This document shows, one piece after another, positions 25,566 through 36,215 of a DNA stretch of 64,000 bases. Position 1 is the stretch's first letter, and each line of letters begins with the position of its first letter. The notes under the pieces are model-generated. The model saw nothing but the letters and a program-made list of their open reading frames with translations, searched no databases and had not been told where the DNA came from. The stretch is from Agaricicola taiwanensis (lineage in GTDB: Bacteria > Pseudomonadota > Alphaproteobacteria > Rhizobiales > Methylopilaceae). A program made the position numbers and the translations under genes. The stretch is from NCBI RefSeq assembly GCF_014635245.1, contig NZ_BMCP01000002.1, positions 620,001-684,000 on the forward strand. The letters are read 5' to 3'.

Positions 25566-28298
25566 ATGCATCAGGATGAATTCAGGGTAATGCGCAGCTT
25601 CGATGCCGGTTTCGGCCGTGAGGGGCAGCTCTATTCCCTGCCGGCCGTGGCCAAAGTTGGCTACCCTAACCTGGCGCGCTTGCCCGTCTCGATCCGCATC
25701 CTGCTTGAATCCGCTCTGCGCAACCATGACGGCAGCACGGTGACCTCGGCGCATGTCGAGGCGCTCGCCGGTTGGGTTCCGAATGGCGTACGCGATGAAA
25801 TTCCTTTCAGCGTCGCGCGAGTGGTGCTGCAGGACTTCACCGGAACGCCGCTCGTCTGCGACCTGGCGGCCATGCGGTCGGCGGCCGTGCGCTTAGGCAA
25901 ATCGCCGGATCTCGTCGAGCCGCTTGTGCCGGTGCAACTGGTCATCGATCATTCGGTGCAGATCAACGAAAGCGGCACGCAGAACGCCATCCGCCGCAAC
26001 ATGGAACTCGAATATGAGCGCAACCGTGAGCGCTACGAGTTCTTCAAGTGGGGCACCCAGGCTTTCAATACCCTGACAGCGGTGCCACCAGGCTTCGGCA
26101 TCATCCACCAGGTCAACCTCGAGGCTCTGGCCAAGGGCGTGTTCGAGCGCGACGGCGTCTATCTGCCGGACACGCTCGTCGGCACCGACAGTCACACCAC
26201 CATGATCAACGGCATCGGCATCGTTGGCTGGGGCGTGGGCGGCATCGAGGCGGAATCCGCCATGCTGGGCCAGCCGGTCTATATGGTGGCGCCCGATGTT
26301 GTTGGTGTGCATCTGACAGGCGCATTGCGCGAGGGCGTCACCATCACCGATGCGGTGCTGCTCATCACCGAGAAGCTGCGACAGACCAAGGTCGTCGGTA
26401 AGTTCGTGGAGTTTTTCGGCGAAGGTGCCGCGAACCTCACGGCCATGGACCGCGCCACGATCGCCAACATGGCGCCGGAGTATGGCGCCACCATGGGCTT
26501 CTTCCCGGTGGACGATCAGACCGTGGCCTACTATCGCGCGACCGGACGGACGGAAGAAGAGATTGCGGCTCTGCAGGGCTACTATAAGGCTCAGGGTCTT
26601 TATGGCTGCCCCGCTGCCGGTGACATCGATTACTCCGCCGTGGTCGAGATCGACCTGTCCTCCATTCGCCCCAGTGTCGCCGGTCCGAAGCGCCCGCAGG
26701 ACCGCATCGATCTGGCGGAGGTGTCCCGCCGCTTTGACGAGCTCTATTCCGCGCCCGTTGCATCGGGCGGCTATGGCAGGACCTCCGACATCGATCATCG
26801 CAGTGTTGTGAGCCCGGCGGTGACGACCGAGGGCAGCATGGCACTGGCGCTGGACGTGGCGGCGGACAGCCCGCCCGATCTTGGCCATGGCGACATCCTG
26901 ATCGCGGCCATCACCTCCTGTACCAATACCTCCAATCCCGAGGTGCTGCTCACGGCGGGTCTCCTCGCCCGGAAGGCGGTCGAGCGCGGACTGTGGGTTT
27001 CACCGTGGATCAAGACCTCCTTCGCTCCAGGCTCGCGGGTCGTCACCGATTATTTGGGTGCGGCGGGCCTGCTGCCCGCACTGGAACAGCTGGGATTCGG
27101 CGTGGCGGCCTATGGCTGCGGTGTCTGTGCCGGCAACAGCGGACCGCTCGAGCCTGCCATCGACGCCACCATAGCGCGCGATGATCTCGTCTGCGCGGCC
27201 GTACTCTCGGGCAACCGCAACTTCGAGGCGCGCATCCATCCCGCGCTGAGGGCGAACTTCCTCATGAGCCCACCGCTGGTCATCGCCTATGCCATCGCAG
27301 GCTCGGTACGGGTCGATCTGTTCAAGGACGCACTGGGTACGGATCCAGACGGAGCACCTGTCACCCTGGCGGATATCTGGCCAACCCCTGCAGAGATCGA
27401 TTCCATCAGGCACTTTGCCAACGACCCGGAAGCCTTCCGCAAAGTCTATGCCGACAAGGAGAAGGGCGGGGCGCTTTGGGATGCGGTGGAGAGCCCTGTT
27501 GGCGCGACCTATCCCTGGCCGCACTCCACCTACATAGCCGAGCCGCCGCTGTTCGAGGGCTTTACCGAAGAGGTGGTGCCGCCGGCGCCGGTGTCCGGTG
27601 CCCGCATTCTGGCGATCCTGGGCGATTCCATCACCACCGATCACATCAGTCCGGCCGGCATCATCAAAACGGACTCCCCCGCAGGCCGATGGCTGCAGGA
27701 GCGCCAGATCGCGCCGGCCGAATTCAACACCTACGGCACCCGGCGCGGCCAGCACGAGGTCATGGTGCGAGGCACCTTCGCGAACGTCCGGCTGCGCAAC
27801 CTGATGCTGCCGGGATCGGAAGGCGGCGTCACCGCGATGCAGCCCAGCGGCGAGGTCATGTCGATCTTCGACGCCTCCGAGGCCTATCGCAAGACGGCCA
27901 CGCCGCTCGTCATTCTCGCCGGCGAGGAATATGGCCAGGGCTCCAGCCGCGACTGGGCCGCGAAGGGCACCTTCCTGCTCGGCGTGCGCGCCGTGATCGC
28001 CCGCAGCTTCGAGCGCATCCATCGCTCCAACCTGATCGGCATGGGGGTGCTCCCTTGCCAGTTCATGCCCGGCGAAAGCGCCCAGAGTCTCGGCCTCGAC
28101 GGCAGCGAGGTGATCTCAATCGATGGCATGACGGAAGAGATTGCGCCGCGCTCTATTCTGCGCATGACGGCCGTCAAACCCGACGGCTCGGTGATCTCTG
28201 CCGACGTTCAGGCGCGCGTCGATAGCGCCATCGAGACCGAATACTTCCGGCATGGAGGCGTGCCGAAATACGTGTTGCGGAAGCTGCTCTTTTCATAA
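25566..28298 (+). CDS. acnA: Aconitase A-type hydratase, divergent paralogue
   Basis: 910 residues, the normal AcnA/IRP1 length and domain order. Core motifs: VDHSVQ-like VIDHSVQINESG, LVGTDSHTTMINGIGIVGWGVGGIEAE, SCTNTSNPEVLLTAG carrying the first cluster Cys, then YGCGVCAGNSGP with the second and third, and swivel-domain GEEYGQGSSRDWAAKG with the active-site Ser-Ser-Arg. Usual AcnA has GCTTCIGNSG; here the Cys pair is kept but the neighbours differ, so this is probably a specialised paralogue. It may act on citrate/cis-aconitate, or on methylcitrate, homocitrate or tricarballylate-related acids. Operon: GntR regulator upstream, TctCBA downstream. GGAGG precedes the ATG. Confidence 0.87.
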   Translation: MHQDEFRVMRSFDAGFGREGQLYSLPAVAKVGYPNLARLPVSIRILLESALRNHDGSTVTSAHVEALAGWVPNGVRDEIPFSVARVVLQDFTGTPLVCDLAAMRSAAVRLGKSPDLVEPLVPVQLVIDHSVQINESGTQNAIRRNMELEYERNRERYEFFKWGTQAFNTLTAVPPGFGIIHQVNLEALAKGVFERDGVYLPDTLVGTDSHTTMINGIGIVGWGVGGIEAESAMLGQPVYMVAPDVVGVHLTGALREGVTITDAVLLITEKLRQTKVVGKFVEFFGEGAANLTAMDRATIANMAPEYGATMGFFPVDDQTVAYYRATGRTEEEIAALQGYYKAQGLYGCPAAGDIDYSAVVEIDLSSIRPSVAGPKRPQDRIDLAEVSRRFDELYSAPVASGGYGRTSDIDHRSVVSPAVTTEGSMALALDVAADSPPDLGHGDILIAAITSCTNTSNPEVLLTAGLLARKAVERGLWVSPWIKTSFAPGSRVVTDYLGAAGLLPALEQLGFGVAAYGCGVCAGNSGPLEPAIDATIARDDLVCAAVLSGNRNFEARIHPALRANFLMSPPLVIAYAIAGSVRVDLFKDALGTDPDGAPVTLADIWPTPAEIDSIRHFANDPEAFRKVYADKEKGGALWDAVESPVGATYPWPHSTYIAEPPLFEGFTEEVVPPAPVSGARILAILGDSITTDHISPAGIIKTDSPAGRWLQERQIAPAEFNTYGTRRGQHEVMVRGTFANVRLRNLMLPGSEGGVTAMQPSGEVMSIFDASEAYRKTATPLVILAGEEYGQGSSRDWAAKGTFLLGVRAVIARSFERIHRSNLIGMGVLPCQFMPGESAQSLGLDGSEVISIDGMTEEIAPRSILRMTAVKPDGSVISADVQARVDSAIETEYFRHGGVPKYVLRKLLFS

Positions 28299-28363
28299 AC
28301 CGCAGCCGCCCAAGAGATCCCGGCCATTCGGGCCGAGCGATAACAACAATCGGAGGAATGAGA

Positions 28364-29338
28364 ATGTCGCTTTCAACCTTTACCCGCCGCACGGCCATCG
28401 CGGCGTTCGCCTTGGCTGGCCTCGCGATCGCCATGCCGGCCCGGGCCGAACTTTCCGGCCTTGAGATCCTCGCCCCGTCCAATCCAGGCAGCGGCTGGGA
28501 TCAGACCGCACGCGCGCTGCAGAGCGTGCTGGAAGCCAAGAAGCTTGCGGGCCGTGTCCAGGTGCTGAACGTCGGTGGCGGCGGCGGGACCGTCGGCCTC
28601 GCCCAGTTCGTCACCACCAAGGGCCGCCGCGATGACGCGCTGATGCTGTCGGGCCTCGCCATGGTCTCGGGCGTGCTCATCAACCAATCGGCTGTGACGC
28701 TGGATCAGGTTCGTCCGCTCGCCCGTCTCATTGGCGAATATGAAGTCATCGTGGTGCCGAAGGATTCGCCGATCAAGAGCCTCGAAGACCTCATGGCCAA
28801 GTTCAAAGCTGATCCGAAATCGGTGTCCTGGGGTGCAGGATCGGCCGGCAGCGCCGATCATCTCCTCGTGGGCATGATCGCGGAAGCGGCCGGCGTTGAC
28901 CCCGCCGGCATCAACTACATCGGCCATTCCGGTGGCGGCGAAGCGCTGGCGGCGATTCTCGGTGGTCATGTCACCGTGGGTGTCAGCGGCTACCAGGAGT
29001 TCGCTTCGCAGATCAAATCGGGCGATCTGCGCGCGCTGGGCATTTCCGCAGCAGCCAAGGTCGAGGACATCGATGTCCCGACCTTCAAGGAGCAGGGGCT
29101 CGACATCGAATTCGTCAACTGGCGCGGCATCATGGCACCCGAGAAGATCAGCGACGCCGACTTCAAGGTTCTGGCTGACGTCATCGACCAGGCCGCCAAA
29201 AGCCCCGAATGGGCCGAAGCGCTGAAAACGCGTGGTTGGATCGGCATGTATCAGCCGGAGGCCGAGTTCGTTCCCTTCCTGAAGCAGAACCGGGCTGAGA
29301 TCGAAAAGGTGCTGAAGAACATCGGCCTCGTGAAGTGA
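28364..29338 (+). CDS. Tripartite tricarboxylate transporter substrate-binding protein (TctC family), system 3
   Basis: 324 residues. I chose the second ATG (28364) because GGAGG at 28352-28356 is seven bases away, versus one base for the ATG at 28358. Signal peptide with a basic start (MSLSTFTRRTAIAAFALAGL) cleaved near MPARAE. Mature start LEILAPSNPGSGWDQTARAL is characteristic of the citrate-type TctC subgroup, with GGGGGTVGLAQFV and PTFKEQGLDIEFVNWRG further on. The aconitase directly upstream suggests citrate, aconitate or a related tricarboxylate as ligand. Confidence 0.9.
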   Translation: MSLSTFTRRTAIAAFALAGLAIAMPARAELSGLEILAPSNPGSGWDQTARALQSVLEAKKLAGRVQVLNVGGGGGTVGLAQFVTTKGRRDDALMLSGLAMVSGVLINQSAVTLDQVRPLARLIGEYEVIVVPKDSPIKSLEDLMAKFKADPKSVSWGAGSAGSADHLLVGMIAEAAGVDPAGINYIGHSGGGEALAAILGGHVTVGVSGYQEFASQIKSGDLRALGISAAAKVEDIDVPTFKEQGLDIEFVNWRGIMAPEKISDADFKVLADVIDQAAKSPEWAEALKTRGWIGMYQPEAEFVPFLKQNRAEIEKVLKNIGLVK

Positions 29339-29398
29339 TCGCGCGGGCCCGCCGCGCCGCGGTGGGCCCGCCATCTCCTTGCGGAACAGGATCCCGTC

Positions 29399-29869
29399 AT
29401 GAAAAGTCTTCGCGCCTACCGCATCGGCGGCCAGGTCATCGCGCTCGCAACCGTTGCCGCAGGCATCGCCGTGGTGGCCGCCACCTCGCAGATAAACGTC
29501 TCGCCGGTCTATGCAGCCGCGGGGCCGCAGCTCTTTCCCTATCTCATCGGCGGGGCAACGATCCTGATCGGCCTGATCGCGATGGTGGAGGCTTTTCGTG
29601 GCACCTTGGCGCCTGACGGCGAACTGGAGCTCGATCTCCTGCCAGCCGGCATCATGGCGGGCGGGCTTCTGTTGCAGATCTTCACCATCGAGCCCCTGGG
29701 ATGGGTGCCCTCGACGACGGCACTGTTCATGGCCGGTGCAATGGCCTTCGGGAAGCGCAACCTGCTGCTGGATTTCGTGGTGGGCCTGACGCTGAGCATC
29801 ACCACGCTGCTCGTCTTCGACCGATGGCTCGGCCTCCGCCTCCCGTTCGGCAATCTCTTCTTCGGCTGA
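29399..29869 (+). CDS. TctB-family small membrane subunit, system 3
   Basis: 156 residues with four hydrophobic segments (IGGQVIALATVAAGIAVVAA, LFPYLIGGATILIGLIAMVEAF, LPAGIMAGGLLLQIFTIEPLGW, and the last one VVGLTLSITTLLVFDRWLGL). The ending RLPFGNLFFG is a common TctB terminus. Sits between tctC and tctA in the standard order, 60 bases after tctC. Confidence 0.87.
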   Translation: MKSLRAYRIGGQVIALATVAAGIAVVAATSQINVSPVYAAAGPQLFPYLIGGATILIGLIAMVEAFRGTLAPDGELELDLLPAGIMAGGLLLQIFTIEPLGWVPSTTALFMAGAMAFGKRNLLLDFVVGLTLSITTLLVFDRWLGLRLPFGNLFFG

Positions 29870-29919
29870 TCGCCAGCTTTTGCCGTCTACCGCCTTAAGT
29901 ATTCTGATCGGTACCTCTG

Positions 29920-31419
29920 ATGGACACCTTCGCCTCACTGCTTCACGGCTTTGCCATCGCGCTCACTCCCTACAACCTGATGTGGGCCTCAGTCGGTGTC
30001 ATCATGGGAACCGCTATCGGCGTGCTGCCTGGCATCGGGCCGGCGCTCACCGTGGCGCTCCTGCTGCCGGTCACCTTCCAGCTCGATCCGACCTCCGCTT
30101 TCATCATGTTCGCCGGCATCTACTACGGTGCCGTCTATGGTGGCTCGACCACGGCGATCCTTCTCAACACGCCGGGCGAAAGCGCCAGCATCGTCACGGC
30201 ACTCGACGGCCATGCCATGGCCCGCACGGGCCGGGCTGGTGCTGCACTGGCAACGGCCGCGATCGGCTCCTTCGTTGCGGGCACCATCGGCACGCTGGCG
30301 TTGACCTTTGTCGCTCCGTTCATGGTCAAGGTGGCCCTGCGCTTCGGGCCCGCCGAATATTTCGCATTGATGGTGCTGGCGCTCGTCACGGTTACGGCTG
30401 TGCTTGGCTCGTCGCTGATCCGCGGCCTCATCAGCCTCATGGCCGGCCTGATGCTGGGCCTCGTCGGCATCGACATTCAGACCGGGCAGACACGCTTCAC
30501 CTTCGGCGTGCCTGAGCTTCTCGATGGCATCGACATCGTGGTGGTGGCGGTTGGCCTCTTCGCCGTGGGCGAAACCATCTATGTGGCGACCCGAGCGCGC
30601 TATGAAACGGAAGAGTTGTACAAGATACGCGGTTCGCTCTGGATGACGCCGGTGGAATGGGCGCGCTCTTGGAAGCCCTGGTTGCGCGGCGCCTTCATCG
30701 GCTTTCCCTTGGGGGCGCTGCCGGCGGGTGGCTCGGAGATCCCGACCTTCCTGTCCTACCTCACGGAAAAGCGGCTCGCGAAGAACCCGGAGGAGTTCGG
30801 AAAGGGCGCCATTGAAGGCGTCGCAGGTCCGGAGGCGGCCAACAATGCCTCCGCCGCCGGTGTGCTCGCGCCCATGCTGGCACTGGGTCTGCCCACCTCG
30901 GCCACGGCGGCGGTTATGCTGGCCGCGCTGCAGCAGTATGGCCTGCAGCCGGGACCGCAGCTGTTCCAGAACAATCCCGAACTTGTTTGGGGCATGATCG
31001 CCAGCCTTTACATCGGCAACGTCATGCTGCTGGTGTTGAACCTGCCGCTTGTCGGCATCTGGGTGAAGCTCCTGTCGATTCCTCGGCCCTGGCTTTACGC
31101 AGGCATCCTGGTCTTTGCTTCGCTCGGCACCTACACGCTGAACAACAATGTGGTGGACCTCGTCATTCTCTGGGTGATCGGTCTTGCGGGCTTCGGGATG
31201 CGCGTTTACGAGATTCCTGTCGCGCCTTGCATCGTGGCCCTCATCCTGGGCCCGATGGCTGAGCAGCACTTCCGCCGTGCTTTGATGATCGCGCAAGGCG
31301 ATCCCTCGGTCTTCTTCACCCATCCGCTTTCGGCAGCGATTCTTGCCATTGCCGCGCTCCTGCTGTTCGTTCCTATGGTGCTGCGGTTGCGGCAACGGCA
31401 AAAAATGGCTGTAGCCTGA
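29920..31419 (+). CDS. TctA-family large membrane subunit, system 3
   Basis: 499 residues, about twelve membrane spans. TctA motifs: [40 protein letters not shown], the mid-protein [19 protein letters not shown] and [21 protein letters not shown]. It forms the ion-coupled channel with TctB. Last gene of the GntR-aconitase-tctCBA operon. Confidence 0.93.
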   Translation: MDTFASLLHGFAIALTPYNLMWASVGVIMGTAIGVLPGIGPALTVALLLPVTFQLDPTSAFIMFAGIYYGAVYGGSTTAILLNTPGESASIVTALDGHAMARTGRAGAALATAAIGSFVAGTIGTLALTFVAPFMVKVALRFGPAEYFALMVLALVTVTAVLGSSLIRGLISLMAGLMLGLVGIDIQTGQTRFTFGVPELLDGIDIVVVAVGLFAVGETIYVATRARYETEELYKIRGSLWMTPVEWARSWKPWLRGAFIGFPLGALPAGGSEIPTFLSYLTEKRLAKNPEEFGKGAIEGVAGPEAANNASAAGVLAPMLALGLPTSATAAVMLAALQQYGLQPGPQLFQNNPELVWGMIASLYIGNVMLLVLNLPLVGIWVKLLSIPRPWLYAGILVFASLGTYTLNNNVVDLVILWVIGLAGFGMRVYEIPVAPCIVALILGPMAEQHFRRALMIAQGDPSVFFTHPLSAAILAIAALLLFVPMVLRLRQRQKMAVA

Positions 31420-31514
31420 TCATTGAATGGTCCTTTCGCGACGCCCGCCGTGCGGACAAAGCCGCTGCATGTTGCTATGACCGCCGGCCAAAACGACGGG
31501 ACCACGAGCGCAAG

Positions 31515-32048
31515 ATGTTCAGACCTGAAGAAATTCTTGTCCTGACCGGGGCACCCGGTTCAGGCAAAACGACCGCCTCGAAGAGAATCGCGCAATTGCC
31601 CGGCAGCCCGAAGGTCCACCTGCATTCGGACGACTTTTGGCATTTCATCAAGGCAGGTTCGATTCCGCCCTGGCGTCCCGAGGCCCACGGCCAGAATGCC
31701 ACGGTGATCGACGCGGTGTCCGATGCTGCTGCCCGCTATGCGAAAGGCGGCTACTTCGTGCTGGTGGATGGCATCATAGGCCCTTGGTTTCTGGACGCCT
31801 TCCGAAATATCGAAGCGGTCTTGCACTATATCGTCCTTCGTCCGGATCTGGAGGAAGCCATCAGACGATGCCGCGAACGGGGCGGCACCACCCTTTCAGA
31901 TTCGGTCCCGATTTCTGCTCTGCATCAGCAGTTCGGGAATTTGGGCGCATTGGAGGGCCATTCGCTGTCGGTGGCAGGTTTGAGCGTTGACGAAACCTGC
32001 GACGCGATCGGTGAGGCGGTGGAAAGTGGGCATTTCAGGTTGCGGTAG
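31515..32048 (+). CDS. Small P-loop kinase-like ATP-binding protein
   Basis: 177 residues. Walker A is LTGAPGSGKTTASKRI (about 11-26), followed by a short kinase-like fold: HLHSDDFWHFIK (Asp pair typical of gluconate kinase, zeta toxin and phosphotransferase relatives), GGYFVLVDGIIGPWFL as the second strand with Asp, and a lid-like RPDLEEAIRRCRERGG. Probably transfers phosphate from ATP to a small molecule. I found no antitoxin-like partner. It stands alone between the TctA gene and nrdJ. Confidence 0.75.
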   Translation: MFRPEEILVLTGAPGSGKTTASKRIAQLPGSPKVHLHSDDFWHFIKAGSIPPWRPEAHGQNATVIDAVSDAAARYAKGGYFVLVDGIIGPWFLDAFRNIEAVLHYIVLRPDLEEAIRRCRERGGTTLSDSVPISALHQQFGNLGALEGHSLSVAGLSVDETCDAIGEAVESGHFRLR

Positions 32049-32154
32049 AGCTGAGAGCCTTGAGGGAGAATATTCGATCAAAGCTCGAAACCGTTATCTG
32101 ACATTTTCGCTCTATTTATGGGTTCTGGCTCTGCGGTGATGCTTGCTGCATGGA

Positions 32155-32191
32155 CGGCAGAAAAGCAAAGCAGGGCGCTGCTGCGCCCTGC
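32155..32191 (-). terminator. Rho-independent terminator of nrdJ
   Basis: A perfect nine-base-pair stem, GCAGGGCGC (32170-32178) and GCGCCCTGC (32183-32191), closes a four-base loop. On the minus strand it is followed by TTTGCTTTT. It lies about 28 bases past the nrdJ stop. Confidence 0.85.
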
Positions 32192-32218
32192 CATTGTTCT
32201 GTCGACGCTTTCGAAGTC

Positions 32219-35200
32219 TCAGCTGCAGCCGCTCGTCGAGCCACAGGTGTCGCACTTCAGGCAGGTGCCGTTGCGCACCATGGTGAAGTTGCCGCATTCA
32301 GAGCAGCTTTCTCCCTCATAACCCTTCAGCCTTGCCTGGGCGCGGCGCTCGGCGGCCTTGGCCTTGGCGTCCTGCTCGGGAGCCGGCTCCTCATGCTGGG
32401 GCAGGCGGGCGAAGGCAGCTTCGATCTCGCTCTTTACCGCTTCCTGTGCCTTCAGCGCCGTCGCGCCTTCCGTGCGGATGCCGGTGGCGCTTCCGCCGAT
32501 GGCGGTCACGCCGGCACTGCCGGACATGAGGGTCAGGCCCTTGGCCTTCTGGCCGCGCAGGAGACCGTGGGAGACGGGGCTTGCGGCCGGAGCCTTGCCC
32601 TCGTCGACGCCCTGGCCCATGGCCGTGGCGCCGATGTCCTCCGGTGCCACATGAGCGAGGTCATGGCGCTGCAGGTAGGAGATGGCGAGTTCGCGGAACA
32701 CGTAATCGAGGATCGATGTCGCGTTCTTGATGGCGTCATTGCCCTGCACGAAGCCGGCGGGTTCAAACCGCGTAAAGGTGAAGGCATCGACATATTCATC
32801 GAGCGGCACGCCGTACTGCAGGCCGAGCGAGATGGCGATGGCGAAGTTGTTCATCAGCGAACGGAAGGCGGCGCCTTCCTTGTGCATGTCGATGAAAATC
32901 TCGCCCAAGCGGCCGTCATCATATTCGCCGGTGCGCAGGTAGACCTTGTGTCCGCCGACAATGGCCTTCTGGGTGTAGCCCTTGCGGCGGCTCGGCAGCT
33001 TCTCGCGTTCGCGGATCCGCTCCACGCGCTCGATGACCTTCTCCACGATCTTCTCGGCCATGACGGCGGCCTTGGCGGCGGCCGGCTGGGCGGCGATGGC
33101 CTCGGCGATCTCGTCGGCGTCATCGTCCTCATCGGCGATGAGCTGGGAATTCAGCGGCTGGGAGAGCTTGGAGCCATCGCGATAGAGCGCATTGGCCTTC
33201 AGCGCCAGGCGCCACGAGAGCATGTAGGCTTCCTTGCAGTCCTCGACCGTAGCCTCGTTCGGCATGTTGATGGTCTTGGAAATGGCGCCCGAGATGAAAG
33301 GCTGCGCCGCTGCCATCATGTGGATGTGGCTTGCGACCGAAAGAAAGCGCTTGCCGGTGCGGCCGCAGGGGTTGGCGCAATCGAACACCGGCAGATGCTC
33401 GGCCTTCAGGTGCGGTGCGCCTTCCACCGTCATGGCGCCGCAGACATGGGTGTTGGCGGCCTCGATGTCGGCCTTGGAGAAGCCAAGGGCGGAGAGAAGA
33501 TCAAAGGCGGGATCTTCCAGTGCTTCCGGCGAGATGCCGAGCTTGCCGGTGAGGAACTCGTCGCCGAAGGTCCAGCGGTTGAAGGCGAACTTGATGTCGA
33601 AAGCCGACTTCACGGCCGCCTCGGCCTTGGCGATGGCGTCTTCGGTGAAGCCCTTGCTCTTGAGGGTCGTCGGGTTGATGGCCGGCGCCTGACCGAGCGA
33701 GCCATGGCCCACGGCGTAGGCCTCGATCTCGGCGATCTCGTTTTCGCGATAGCCCAGGGTACGAAGCGCTTCCGGCACGGCGCGGTTGATGATCTTGAAG
33801 TAGCCGCCGCCGGCGAGCTTCTTGAACTTCACCAGTGCGAAGTCCGGCTCGATGCCGGTGGTGTCGCAATCCATGACGAGGCCGATGGTGCCCGTCGGGG
33901 CGATCACGGTCGCCTGCGCATTGCGGAAGCCGTGCAGGATGCCGAGCTCGGAAGCGAGATCCCAGGCCGCCTTGGCGCGTTCCACCAAGAGGCCACCGAA
34001 GTCGCCGAGCGAGGCGCAGGACTTGTGGTCCAGCGGGACGGGCAGAGTGTTGAGGCCCTCGTAACCCTTGGTCTCGCCATAGGCGGCACGGCGATGATTG
34101 GAGATAACGCGCAGCATGTGCTCGCGGTTGGGGCCATAGCCGGGGAAGGCCCCCAGCTCACCCGCCATCTCGGCACTGGTGGCATAGGCCACGCCGGTCA
34201 TGATCGCGGTGAGGGCGCCGCAATAGGCACGGCCCTGATCGCTGTCGTAGGGGATGCCCGAGGTCATCAACAGCCCGCCGATGTTGGCATAGCCGAGACC
34301 AAGCGTGCGGTAGCGATAGGACAGTTCGGCAATCTTGCGCGACGGGAACTGCGCCATCATCACCGAGATTTCGAGGACGATGGTCCAGAGCCGCACGGTG
34401 TGCTCGTAACGCTCAACGTCGAAGGAGCCGTCGGCGTTGCGATACTCCAGGAGGTTGATGGAGGCGAGGTTACAGGCCGTGTCGTCGAGGAACATATATT
34501 CCGAGCACGGGTTCGACGCGTTGATCGGGCCGGAGGCCGGGCAGGTGTGCCAGTCGTTGACCGTCGAGTGATACTGCACGCCGGGATCGGCCGAGGCCCA
34601 GGCGGCGTAGGAGATCTGCTCCCACAGCTCCGCGGCCTTCAGCGTCTTCTTCACCTTGCCGTTCGAGCGATAGGTGAGATTCCAGTCGCCATCCTCTTCC
34701 ACAGCCTTGAGAAAATCGTCCGTGACCCGAACCGAATTATTGGAGTTCTGGCCGGAGACGGTGAGGTAGGCTTCCGAGTCCCAGTCGGTGTCATAGGTGT
34801 CGAACTGGATATCGGTGTAGCCCTGGCGGGCGAACTGCATCACGCGCTTGATCAGATTGTCCGGCACGAGACCCTTGCGGGCGGCCTTGATCTCGCGCTT
34901 CAGCACGGGGTTCTTCTCGGGCAGGAAGCAGTCATCGCCCGGGCCCTCGCAGTTCACGCAGGCCTTGAGGATCGCCTTGAGGTGCTTCTTGACGATCTTG
35001 GATCCGGTGACGAGAGCGGCGACCTTCTGCTCTTCCTTCACCTTCCAGTTTACATAGGCTTCGATGTCGGGATGGTCGACGTCGACCACCACCATCTTGG
35101 CGGCGCGGCGGGTGGTGCCGCCCGACTTGATGGCACCGGCGGCGCGATCGCCGATCTTGAGAAAGCTCATGAGGCCGGACGAACGACCGCCACCGGAGAG

Positions 35201-35935
35201 CTTTTCGCCGTCACCCCGCAAGGCCGAGAAATTGGTGCCGGTGCCGGAGCCGTATTTGAACAGGCGCGCCTCGCGCACCCAGAGGTCCATGATGCCGCCC
35301 TCGTTGACGAGGTCGTCCTCGATGGACTGGATGAAACAGGCGTGCGGCTGCGGGCGCTCGTAGGACGACGGGGAGGGCGCGGCATCGCCGGTCTTGTGGT
35401 CGACATACCAATGGCCCTGGCTGGGGCCATCGATGCCATAGGCCCAGAACAGGCCGGTGTTGAACCACTGCGGGCTGTTGGGCGCCACTTTCTGGGCCGC
35501 CAGCATGTAGCAGAGCTCGTCATAGAAGGCGCGGGCATCGGCTTCTGAGTCGAAGTAGTTGCCCTTCCAGCCCCAGTAGGTCCAGGTGCCGGCAAGGCGG
35601 CTGAAGACCTGACGCGCGTCGCGCTCCGAACCGGTGCGCTTGTCCTCGGGCAGTTTCGCCAGCGCCTTGTCATCAGGCACCGAACGCCACAGCCAGGAGG
35701 GAACGGTCTCTTCCTCGACACGCTTCAGCGTGGCGGGCACGCCGGCCTTGCGGAAATACTTCTGCGCGAGGATGTCAGAGGCCACCTGGCTCCAGCCGGC
35801 GGGCACCTGGATATCGTCGAGCTTGAAGACCGTGGACCCGTCCGGATTGCGGATCTCGCTCGTAGCCGAACGAAATTCGATGGACGCATAGGGTGACTGT
35901 CCTTCAACCGTGTATCGGCGTTCGATCCGCATCAT
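32219..35935 (-). CDS. nrdJ: Vitamin B12-dependent (class II) ribonucleoside-diphosphate reductase
   Basis: 1238 residues, normal for the large alphaproteobacterial NrdJ. It makes deoxyribonucleotides using adenosylcobalamin and works with or without oxygen. Visible features: conserved N-terminus YSSI-like [20 protein letters not shown], radical-site segment [21 protein letters not shown]-type region ([11 protein letters not shown]), the specificity/phosphate loop [20 protein letters not shown], and a C-terminal zinc-ribbon with CSECGNF and CLKCDTCGS thought to relay electrons from thioredoxin. GGAG precedes the ATG. Regulation is probably through NrdR: a NrdR-box-like palindrome lies about 280 bases upstream. 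A strong terminator follows. Confidence 0.95.
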   Translation of the reverse strand: MMRIERRYTVEGQSPYASIEFRSATSEIRNPDGSTVFKLDDIQVPAGWSQVASDILAQKYFRKAGVPATLKRVEEETVPSWLWRSVPDDKALAKLPEDKRTGSERDARQVFSRLAGTWTYWGWKGNYFDSEADARAFYDELCYMLAAQKVAPNSPQWFNTGLFWAYGIDGPSQGHWYVDHKTGDAAPSPSSYERPQPHACFIQSIEDDLVNEGGIMDLWVREARLFKYGSGTGTNFSALRGDGEKLSGGGRSSGLMSFLKIGDRAAGAIKSGGTTRRAAKMVVVDVDHPDIEAYVNWKVKEEQKVAALVTGSKIVKKHLKAILKACVNCEGPGDDCFLPEKNPVLKREIKAARKGLVPDNLIKRVMQFARQGYTDIQFDTYDTDWDSEAYLTVSGQNSNNSVRVTDDFLKAVEEDGDWNLTYRSNGKVKKTLKAAELWEQISYAAWASADPGVQYHSTVNDWHTCPASGPINASNPCSEYMFLDDTACNLASINLLEYRNADGSFDVERYEHTVRLWTIVLEISVMMAQFPSRKIAELSYRYRTLGLGYANIGGLLMTSGIPYDSDQGRAYCGALTAIMTGVAYATSAEMAGELGAFPGYGPNREHMLRVISNHRRAAYGETKGYEGLNTLPVPLDHKSCASLGDFGGLLVERAKAAWDLASELGILHGFRNAQATVIAPTGTIGLVMDCDTTGIEPDFALVKFKKLAGGGYFKIINRAVPEALRTLGYRENEIAEIEAYAVGHGSLGQAPAINPTTLKSKGFTEDAIAKAEAAVKSAFDIKFAFNRWTFGDEFLTGKLGISPEALEDPAFDLLSALGFSKADIEAANTHVCGAMTVEGAPHLKAEHLPVFDCANPCGRTGKRFLSVASHIHMMAAAQPFISGAISKTINMPNEATVEDCKEAYMLSWRLALKANALYRDGSKLSQPLNSQLIADEDDDADEIAEAIAAQPAAAKAAVMAEKIVEKVIERVERIREREKLPSRRKGYTQKAIVGGHKVYLRTGEYDDGRLGEIFIDMHKEGAAFRSLMNNFAIAISLGLQYGVPLDEYVDAFTFTRFEPAGFVQGNDAIKNATSILDYVFRELAISYLQRHDLAHVAPEDIGATAMGQGVDEGKAPAASPVSHGLLRGQKAKGLTLMSGSAGVTAIGGSATGIRTEGATALKAQEAVKSEIEAAFARLPQHEEPAPEQDAKAKAAERRAQARLKGYEGESCSECGNFTMVRNGTCLKCDTCGSTSGCS

Positions 35936-36215
35936 TCAGCTCCAAAGTCAGGGCCGAAGGCCCCGCCGGCAGCGCCGGCTCTGTTCCCGCATTGCCCGGC
36001 CGTGGCTGGGCGGTTCTCTTGGCTCGTCTGACGGAGCGGCAAAAGGCATGCGCTGCATCATCTGCAGCGACGCCCTGGCGCTCAGGATCAGGAACCAGCG
36101 AGAACGACGGCCCCCAGCTCATCGTTGCACGCTCAATGTCCCCGGAGGCTAGGTCGAGTCGTCAGGCAAGGCAACGACCGAAAAACCACACATGGGGCAT
36201 CGCGTCCCTCTTTCC

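Noticed and set aside
29989-31401. 470-residue frame antisense to tctA (also a 521-residue frame at 28373-29938)
   Set aside because: Shadow frames of confident transporter genes, with shadow-type composition and no recognisable domain.
31515-32048. Zeta-type toxin of a toxin-antitoxin pair
   Set aside because: The P-loop kinase fold fits, but there is no small antitoxin gene next to it and the sequence is equally close to small-molecule kinases.
32150-35548. 1132-residue open frame antisense to nrdJ
   Set aside because: It mirrors nrdJ codons; composition is typical of GC-rich shadow frames (long, His/Gly/Ala/Val-rich), with no domain or ribosome binding site, while nrdJ is certain.
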